Source: Kitasatospora humi (GTDB lineage: Bacteria; Actinomycetota; Actinomycetes; Streptomycetales; Streptomycetaceae). From it: 64,000 bases of DNA. Within the stretch, counting starts at the first letter, position 1. Each line of letters begins with the position of its first letter. The notes below the pieces were generated by a model. That model had not been told where the DNA came from, did not search any database, and was given only the letters and a program-made list of their open reading frames with translations. The position numbers and the translations under genes were made by a program. Shown piece after piece: positions 25,697 through 31,954 of this stretch. Location of the stretch: contig NZ_JAJJPA010000007.1 of assembly GCF_020907985.1 (NCBI RefSeq), forward strand, positions 1-64,000. The letters are read 5' to 3'.

Positions 25697-26536
25697 TCAG
25701 TCGTTGTCGGTGGTGGGGACGCGGCCGAGTTCGCGGCCGCGCATGCGGTAGGACTCGCCTTTGAGGGAGTGGACCTCGGCGTGATGGACGAGGCGGTCGA
25801 TCATGGCGGCGGCGACGGTCTCGTCGCCGAAGACCTCTCCCCAGCGCCCGAACGGCTTGTTCGAGGTGACGATCACGCTGGCCCTCTCGTATCTGTTCGA
25901 GATCAGCTGGAAGAACAGGTTCGCGGCCTCGGCCTCGAACGGGATGTAGCCGACCTCGTCGATCACGATCAGCGGGTAGCGGCCGAGTTTGACCAGTTCG
26001 TCCTGGAGCCGTCCGGCTTGGTGGGCGGCGGCCAGGCGGTCGACCCACTGGGCGGCGGTGGCGAACGCGACCCGGTGGCCGGCCTGGCAGGCCCGGATGG
26101 CGAGCCCGGTGGCCAGGTGGGTCTTGCCGGTGCCCGGAGGGCCCAGGAAGATGGCGTTCTCCTTGGCTGCTATGAAGTCCAATGTTGCCAGGTGGGCGAG
26201 TTGTTGGCGCGTCAGGCCGCGCAGATGGGTGCGGTCGAGTTCCTCGATGGTCTTGATCGCGGGGAAGCGGGCGGCGCGGATGCGTCCTTCGCCGCCGTGG
26301 GAGTCGCGGGCGGAGACCTCGCGCTGCAGGCAGGCGACCAGGTATTCCAGGTGGGTCCAGGACTCGGCCTGGGCGCGTTCGGCGAGGCGTTCGGCGGCCT
26401 CCAGCAGTGTGGGTGCCTTCATCGCGCGGGCGTAGAAGGCCAGGTCGGCGGCGGTCTGGCGGCCGGTGCGGGCCGCTTGGTCGTCGGGCTCGGCCGGGCC
26501 GGTCGTGGTGGCGGCAGTGGTGGTGGTGCGGGGCAT
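25697..26536 (-). CDS. istB: IS21 transposition helper ATPase IstB
   Basis: 279-aa AAA+ protein. Walker A is IFLGPPGTGKTHLA, Walker B PLIVIDEVGYIPF, sensor VIVTSNKPFGRWGEVF and arginine region IDRLVHHAEVHSLKGESYR. IstB assembles on DNA and activates the IstA transposase. The ATG overlaps the istA stop by one base (TGATG), the usual IS21 coupling. The N-terminal 25 residues are Thr/Ala-rich. Confidence 0.96.
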   Translation of the reverse strand: MPRTTTTAATTTGPAEPDDQAARTGRQTAADLAFYARAMKAPTLLEAAERLAERAQAESWTHLEYLVACLQREVSARDSHGGEGRIRAARFPAIKTIEELDRTHLRGLTRQQLAHLATLDFIAAKENAIFLGPPGTGKTHLATGLAIRACQAGHRVAFATAAQWVDRLAAAHQAGRLQDELVKLGRYPLIVIDEVGYIPFEAEAANLFFQLISNRYERASVIVTSNKPFGRWGEVFGDETVAAAMIDRLVHHAEVHSLKGESYRMRGRELGRVPTTDND

Positions 26537-27804
26537 CAGCTGTCCTCTTTCCCGGCGCCGCCCTCGATGAGGGTGAACATGCGGTCGTAGGTGGCGAGTT
26601 CGCGTTGCTCGACGTCGATGCCGAGGCTGTCGGGGGCCAGCGTCTGGGCGCGTGCGGCGGCTGCTCGGGCTGTCTGCTGGTGGATGACCTCGCCGCGCAG
26701 GACCCGGGCCGCGGCGGCGTGCTCGGGGTCGGTCAGGCTCTGATGTCTGGCCCAGCAGCGGGTGTGGCGGGCCACGGTGTCGTTGCCGGCGATGACGGTG
26801 ACCTCCTCGTTGTCGGCGCGGACCATCACGGTCTTGCCGATGGCGCGGGGGTGGACGGAGTAGTCGTTGGTGTCGACGCGGATGTAGTGGTCGCGGCCGA
26901 TGCGGGTGTGGAAGCGCCACCAATGCGGCGGGGAGACGGGCGGGATGGTCAGCATCGCGGCCCGGTCGGCCTCCCAGCGGTCCACCGGCCGGGCGTCGAT
27001 CGAGCGGTGCTGGCGCCGGTTGGCGATCTGCAGCCACGCGGTCAGCTGGGTGTTGAAGTCGGTGGGGCCGGTGAACGTGCGTCCGGGAAGGAAGCTGGTC
27101 TCCAGGTAGCCGTTCGCGCGCTCGACCAGGCCCTTCGCCTCCGGATCGCGGGGCCGGCACAGATGGATCCTGACCGCGAGCAGGCCGGCGAACGCGGCGA
27201 ACTCGCTGGTCAGTTTGCCTTTGCCGACGCCCGGCTCGTTGTCCCAGACCAGCATTTTGGGGACGGCGCCCCAGCCGCCGGCCAGCAGGCGCCAGTGGCC
27301 GTCGATCAGGTCGCCGGTCTGTCTGGAGGGCAGCATCCGTGCGGTGATCATCCGCGAATACCCGGCCACGATGACCAGGACCGGGGGCCGGCCGCACTGG
27401 CCGTAGCCGAGCGGGATGTCCACCGGCGGGAACCACAGGTCGCACTGGGCGAGTTCGCCGGGCTGGTAGACCGTGCGGGAGACCGGATCGACGGGCAGGT
27501 AGGCCGGTCGCAGCTCGCGCACGCGTTCCTTGAGGATCGTCAGCCCGCGCGTCCAGCCGATCCGCTCGGCGATGACCGTGGCGGGCATCGTCGGGGTCTG
27601 CTTGAGCAGCTCGCGGATGGCCGGCTCGACCGCGTCCACGGCCGAGCCTTTCAGCGGGCGCTGGTAGACCGGCGGCCGGTCGGTGGCCAGGGCCCGTTTC
27701 ACCGTGTTCTTCGAGATCCCCAGGTGCCGGGCGATCGCCCGGATCGGCATCTCCTCGGCCCGGTGCAGTCGACGGATCTCAGCCCAGTCCTCCACGGGAA
27801 TCAC
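26536..27804 (-). CDS. istA: IS21 transposase IstA (DDE type)
   Basis: 422 aa. The N-terminal helix-turn-helix (IRAIARHLGISKNTVKRAL) is followed by the integrase core with catalytic residues in AQCDLWFPP (Asp), MLVWDNEPG (Asp) and EAKGLVERANGYLE (Glu). The C-terminal segment WRFHTRIGRDHYIRVDTNDY binds the ends. GTG start at 27802-27804 has AGGAGG upstream. The full-length frame suggests recent activity. Confidence 0.96.
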   Translation of the reverse strand: MIPVEDWAEIRRLHRAEEMPIRAIARHLGISKNTVKRALATDRPPVYQRPLKGSAVDAVEPAIRELLKQTPTMPATVIAERIGWTRGLTILKERVRELRPAYLPVDPVSRTVYQPGELAQCDLWFPPVDIPLGYGQCGRPPVLVIVAGYSRMITARMLPSRQTGDLIDGHWRLLAGGWGAVPKMLVWDNEPGVGKGKLTSEFAAFAGLLAVRIHLCRPRDPEAKGLVERANGYLETSFLPGRTFTGPTDFNTQLTAWLQIANRRQHRSIDARPVDRWEADRAAMLTIPPVSPPHWWRFHTRIGRDHYIRVDTNDYSVHPRAIGKTVMVRADNEEVTVIAGNDTVARHTRCWARHQSLTDPEHAAAARVLRGEVIHQQTARAAAARAQTLAPDSLGIDVEQRELATYDRMFTLIEGGAGKEDS

Positions 27805-28297
27805 CCTCTCCTCCTGACCCTCGATAGGGATCAGGATGATCAGACGATCGCAAGAAGGGTCGGATTTACCCCGGTGGGTCCCGTTTCATCCGCCGTTCAG
27901 CGGTCAGAATTCGCCCGTCGCCGAGAACCCGACAGAACGTCACCAAGAGGTGGTCCTCCCCGCGCGAGCGGGGGTCAGCCGCGCCCGCTCTCACGGTAGC
28001 GGCGGATCGTGGACTCCTCCCCGCGCGAGCGGGGGTCAACCGTCCTGCTGGTGCGGGCCGGTCAGCTCGAGTGCGTCCTCCCCGTGCGAGCGGGGGACCA
28101 GCCGGGGCCTTTGTGGATGATGTGGGTCTCCTGCCCGCCCCCGCGCGCGGAGGGCAACCGATGCCTCGGCCTTGCCGGATCGGGGAGCGACAGTTCTCCC
28201 TGCGCGAGCGGGGGTCAGCTATGCTCCCCGCAGTCTTGCACTGTCACATCGTCCAACCGTAGGACGCCGGACGCCCACTCCCCGTTGGCCAGTGGTG

Positions 28298-28316
28298 CAA
28301 GTCCCCCCTCGGACAC
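28298..28316 (+). repeat. Right attachment-site repeat (attR)
   Basis: 19 bp identical to the tRNA-Leu 3' end at 16463-16481, here without a tRNA around it. It marks the right end of the 11.8-kb island, 78 bases beyond the last CRISPR repeat. Confidence 0.88.
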
Positions 28317-28660
28317 CTACCGTAAGCCCACGGCTTGCGGAAAAGTGCTGGTTGAGATCCATCTCGACCAGCACTTTTTGCTTTCCGGAGGCGAGCGTCA
28401 GAATCAGTCCCAGTCGGCGATAGAACTCCGCCCGTTCGGCGGGCTCGACGACGTGCAGGATGCCGACCAGGCCGCAGTGGCGGCGGGTCAGGGCCGCGAT
28501 GTCGTCGCCGGTGAGCCCGGCTGATGCGCCATTCCGAGCCGTACGCAGTTCGGCTTCTGCTCGGGCACGGGCGGCCCGGGTCTCGGCGATCCACTGGGCG
28601 GTGAGTTGGGCGGTGCCTGCTCCCAGAGCGGCGATGTGGATCGGGCGTTCTCGACGCGCA
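28317..28660 (-). pseudogene. Serine recombinase, C-terminal remnant 2
   Basis: The minus-strand frame encodes AQLTAQWIAETRAARARAEA, LTGDDIAALTRRHCGLVGIL, EPAERAEFYRRLGLILTLAS and KQKVLVEMDLNQHF, the C-terminal arrangement of large serine recombinases. It runs into the attachment repeat from outside the island. It is homologous in layout to remnant 1 but clearly a different protein. The catalytic domain is absent, replaced by unrelated sequence before the kinase gene. It suggests a second element once integrated at the same tRNA-Leu site. Confidence 0.72.
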
Positions 28661-28844
28661 GGGCGGTACCGTGCCGGGGGTGGAGGTTCCGGGCGTTCGG
28701 ATACAAGGCGGTCGACCCCGCCGAGACGATCGAGGCCCACCGGGCGTACATCGCCCATCGACGGGCGATCAACGCCCAGCGGGGAAGGTGGGCGGCCGCA
28801 TGGCCCTCAATCAAGATCGAGAACGGGCTCAAAGAAAGCGTGCG

Positions 28845-29741
28845 TCAAACGCCCTCCAGAACACGATCAAGTGCCGCCCGGCCTATAGGCCCCCAGTTCG
28901 GCTTGCCACCGGGAAGACCCCGATCTCCGTTTTGCCCCATGAGCATCAGGAAGAGGCTCTTCATCGCGGCCAGCCCGCGGGCGCGCCGGATCGCCGCCTC
29001 GTCTGCATGCGCGTACATGTCGAAGAACCGTGAGGCCGTGCCTGCGGGCAGCAGCACCCATGCGGCGGCGAGGTCCCATGCCGGATCGCCGGCGAACATG
29101 TCGCCGAAGTCGACGATGCCCGAGAGCGTTCCGTCCGAGACAACGACGTTCGCGGGATGGAGGTCGCCGTGCACCCACACCTTCGGGCCCTCCCAGGCGT
29201 GGGCCGCAACGGCGTCTTCCCAAACGGCCCGGACGTCGGCAGCGATGTCGTCGGGGGCAACGGCCCGGAAGAAGTACTCGAAGCCCTCCGTGCAGTTCCT
29301 GGGATGACCACCGCGGTCCGTAGCGATCGGCGCCTCGGCGGGCGCCTCCACATGGAGCGCCCGGAGGAAGCCCGCCAACGCGCCGGCCGCGTGGTCGCCG
29401 CGACTGATCGAGCCGTGGTCCAGCGGCTCGCCGGGAACCCACGTCATCACGGTCCAGTGCTTGGGGAAGCGCTCGGACGGTTCGCCGAACCGCACCGGGG
29501 TCGGCACTGGGAGCGGCAGGCGCGGGGCCAGCACGGGGAGCCACCGCCGTTCCTTGAGCTGGAGCTCCCCGGTGGGGTCCATGCGCTGCATGCGCACTGC
29601 CAACTCGTCTCCGAGGCGCCACATTTGATTGCCCCAGCCGCCCGCCACCTCGCGGATGGCCAGCCCCGCAAGGTCTGGATGTTGCTCCTGCAGCAGTTCG
29701 CGGACCAGGCCCGCGGTGATCTCGATCTCGATGTCGGTCAT
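28845..29741 (-). CDS. Aminoglycoside phosphotransferase-fold kinase
   Basis: 298 aa. The Brenner-type catalytic motif is VWVHGDLHPANVVVSDG and the metal-binding DFG-like motif is GIVDFGDMFAGDPAWDLA. ELAVRMQRMDPTGELQLKE resembles the nucleotide-binding strand. The family contains antibiotic kinases but also many metabolic kinases, so resistance is not proven. The start is ATG at 29739-29741. It stands alone next to the island's right edge. Confidence 0.87.
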   Translation of the reverse strand: MTDIEIEITAGLVRELLQEQHPDLAGLAIREVAGGWGNQMWRLGDELAVRMQRMDPTGELQLKERRWLPVLAPRLPLPVPTPVRFGEPSERFPKHWTVMTWVPGEPLDHGSISRGDHAAGALAGFLRALHVEAPAEAPIATDRGGHPRNCTEGFEYFFRAVAPDDIAADVRAVWEDAVAAHAWEGPKVWVHGDLHPANVVVSDGTLSGIVDFGDMFAGDPAWDLAAAWVLLPAGTASRFFDMYAHADEAAIRRARGLAAMKSLFLMLMGQNGDRGLPGGKPNWGPIGRAALDRVLEGV

Positions 29742-30124
29742 GCGAAGTCACAGTACTGAGGCGACAGTCGGAGCGGGCTCTCGTTCTTCGGAACATCTCA
29801 CTGTGATCCCTCGGGCCTCACCGACTCGGTTTCAGAGAGCTACGGATCAGAGGCTCGGGACAGGCCGGGCCCCAGGGGGCGTTTCAAAGACCCGGTGATC
29901 ACGTGAGCCTGGAGGTCGCGGCGTTCCAAGGAGCGCCGGCTGGGCCGTCACGAACGCAACGAAGCTCCGGTTGAACCGGGTGACCTTCCCAAGTCGGCTC
30001 GTACCACCGGAGCTTCGATGTGTCGTCAGTCTGCCACTGTCTGCCTGACCACGTCGCCTGTTCTCGAGAGCATCGCGGGGTTGTCGCTGGTGGAGCGGTT
30101 GCAGCTGTTGCCGGGCTGCTGTGC
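29742..30124. repeat. Gene-free stretch with a 12-bp inverted repeat
   Basis: No supported gene in 383 bases. Arms cgaagctccggt (29960-29971) and accggagcttcg (30006-30017) flank 34 bases. It could be a structured RNA element, a regulatory site or a decayed insertion-sequence end; I cannot decide. Confidence 0.45.
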
Positions 30125-30523
30125 TCAGGGATGGTCGAACCAGGCGGAGGAGGCGATCCGCCAGCCGTCCGGGGTGCGGACGAACTGGAAGGTCTGGGTG
30201 CCCGTGCCCTCGTACGGTTCGCCGTTGAACAGGCCGGACTTCTGGTACTCGCTGGTCCGGGTGGCGAGGTCGCCCACGATGTCGGTGCGCTCGGAGGTCT
30301 CCCACTCGGAGAACTCGACCAGGCGCCCGTCGGACAGCAGGAGTTCGCGCGGTGCGATGAACTCCTCAACCGTGTATACGGTGTAGCTGGGGCGGGTCAC
30401 CACGATCACGCCACCCGGGAGCATCAGGCGGCGGATCCGGTCGACGTCAGCGGACCTGCCGCCGCGGTTGTCGAAGGCGCCAAAGAACTCGGCGGTAATC
30501 GCGTCAATCTCGATCTTGGACAT
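30125..30523 (-). CDS. SnoaL-like/NTF2-fold protein (DUF4440 type)
   Basis: 132 aa. ITAEFFGAFDNRGG at the start, IRRLMLPGGVIVVTR, EWETSERTDIVGDLATRTSE and the terminal FVRTPDGWRIASSAWFDHP follow the cone-shaped NTF2 fold. No catalytic residues can be assigned. I use the ATG at 30521-30523, which starts the conserved region; a longer frame to 30559 lacks similarity. It is a single gene with no operon partner. Confidence 0.78.
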   Translation of the reverse strand: MSKIEIDAITAEFFGAFDNRGGRSADVDRIRRLMLPGGVIVVTRPSYTVYTVEEFIAPRELLLSDGRLVEFSEWETSERTDIVGDLATRTSEYQKSGLFNGEPYEGTGTQTFQFVRTPDGWRIASSAWFDHP

Positions 30524-30962
30524 TGCGCGACAGTAACACCGTTGGCGGGCAATAGACATGGCGTCGAGGCGGATTCGATCCAGTCACACCCGCGAGATCA
30601 GGCGACTTCGCAACAGCACTTTATTGACGCCGCCGCCTGAGAATTCCGCACAATTCGTTCCGACTTGGCCGTCCTCGGCCGAATGGAACGGGCCGGCCCG
30701 GTGAGCCGGCTGCTCACCCGGACATGGTGGCGCTCGGCCACCGGGACCGGCGGGGGAACGCGCGAACGCACGTAGCGGGAGCCGTTCATGGCTTCCTTCG
30801 CGGGATGCGATCGCGGCGCGGGGCGGGCGCGCCGGGGCCACGGGTGCGCTGCTGTCGCGGATGTCCCGAACGCGACGCCCGGACCCGGTTGGGCCGAGCC
30901 ATCGACCGGCGGCATGGAAGCTGACAGCAAGTCACTTCCTGGCGGATGAGTGGAGCGTCCGG
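30524..30962. other. Gene-free stretch
   Basis: 439 bases with no credible reading frame on either strand and no clear hairpin or repeat. Confidence 0.4.
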
Positions 30963-31950
30963 TCAGGGAAGGGACCAGAGCACGGTCGTCACCAGGTAGA
31001 AGACGGCGACCCAGAACGCGGTCACCGCGGCGACGATGCCGAGGCCGACCAGGTTGGTCCTCGCCGCCGCGGCCCCGGGGGACGGCCGCAGCCACCGCTT
31101 GAGCAGGGGGTTCACGTAGTAGGGCATCGTCAGGAAGCTCATGATGAAGCTGGACAGCAGGTTCCCCAGCAGCAGCCCGTTCCACAGCGGGAGCCTCAGC
31201 GGCGACAGCGCGAGGGTCAACAGCACCACGGTCGGGTACAGGCCGACCCAGACCGCGATGGCGGTCTTGGCAACCGACGGCGGCGGCGCTTCCTCGCCGT
31301 GGTCCTCGAAGGCGAACCAGCTGCCGAACGAGTTTTCGATCGTGCGCATTTTGAAGGAGTTGAACTTCTCGCCCTCGGCGAGGAGTTCCCGCCGCTCGGC
31401 CGACAACAGCCAGGCATCGAGGTGCTCCGCGGTGTCGAACCGGTACAGCGTGGTCCACTCGTCCTGGAGGCCGTCGATCGGGCGGAAGAGCTCGGTGCCC
31501 CGGAAGCCCTCGAACTTGCTCTCCTGCCGGCTCATGTGGCGCTGCCAGGCGAGGAAGTCGTCGACGTGGTGCGGCTGGACGCGATGCGTGACCACGACGG
31601 TCACCAGCGCGTCCACTGGTCGCGCGCCACCCGTGACGACCTGCTGGGTCGCCGGGCCGTCGCAGTACTTCCTGCCGGCGTCGAGGAAACGCTGCCGGGT
31701 CGCGCTGTTGATCCACTCCTGCATGGGCGATCGAGTCGAATCTGTAGACGACGACCCAGTCGGGTTGCCGGGACGTCGGCGGGGAGACCTCGGCGCTGAC
31801 GAACCCGGGGTAGTGGGCGGCGGCGGCGTTGACGTCCCCCTGCCACACCTCGTACTCACGTTCGTGTTCGGGCAGGACCTTCTGCCCGATGATCGCGGTC
31901 GCCGTGGTGTCCCGCTGCCGGTCGGTGTTCGGGCGTTCGTCGGCGTTCAT
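30963..31950 (-). pseudogene. Tandem antibiotic-biosynthesis-monooxygenase-domain membrane protein, frameshifted
   Basis: Two frames together make one protein of about 327 aa. The first frame (ATG 31948-31950) gives an ABM domain (TATAIIGQKVLPEHEREYEV, then PDWVVVYRFDSIAH). Near 31725-31727, in a run of three G on the plus strand, the homology passes to the next frame (QEWINSATRQRFLDAGRKY), which gives the second ABM domain (VTVVVTHRVQPHHVDDFLAW). Two or three C-terminal membrane helices follow. One surplus base explains it: a true mutation or a sequencing error. It starts 4 bases after the molybdenum hydroxylase stop, so it belonged to that operon. Confidence 0.82.
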
Positions 31951-31954
31951 GGGC

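Larger units (their letters stand above)
25613..27926 (-). mobile_element. IS21-family insertion sequence, 2,314 bp, inserted in CRISPR spacer 2
   Basis: Ends form an imperfect 25-bp terminal inverted repeat (25613-25637 and 27902-27926, 18 of 25 matches; starts tgtcggcgg and tctcggcga). A second inner inverted repeat contains gacccac. Flanking 5-bp direct repeats acccg at 25608-25612 and 27927-27931 are the target duplication. Both istA and istB are open and overlap, so the element appears intact. Removing it rebuilds a spacer of exactly 32 nt, which confirms the boundaries. Confidence 0.93.
25512..28220 (+). CRISPR. Orphan type I-E-like CRISPR array, interrupted by an IS21-family element
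   Basis: Seven repeats of a 29-nt unit beginning gtcctccccgcgcgagcggg: 25512-25540, 25573-25601, 27953-27981, 28014-28042, 28075-28104 (one inserted base), 28133-28160 (degenerate) and 28193-28220 (degenerate end). Spacers are 32 nt at 25541-25572, 27982-28013, 28043-28074 and 28161-28192; the one before the degenerate sixth repeat is shorter (28105-28132). Spacer 2 is split by the insertion element and becomes 32 nt once one copy of the 5-bp duplication is removed. Repeat sequence and 61-bp period are those of actinobacterial type I-E. No cas gene occurs in the window, so function would need Cas proteins from elsewhere. Confidence 0.92.

Noticed and set aside
25889..27926. Reading the IS element end as the inner match at 27888 (tgaa...gacccac repeats)
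   Set aside because: That boundary leaves no target duplication and a flank too long for a spacer; ends at 25613 and 27926 give acccg duplications and an exact 32-nt spacer.
28845..29741. Calling the kinase a specific aminoglycoside resistance gene
   Set aside because: Only the general fold and catalytic motifs are visible; many members phosphorylate other small molecules.
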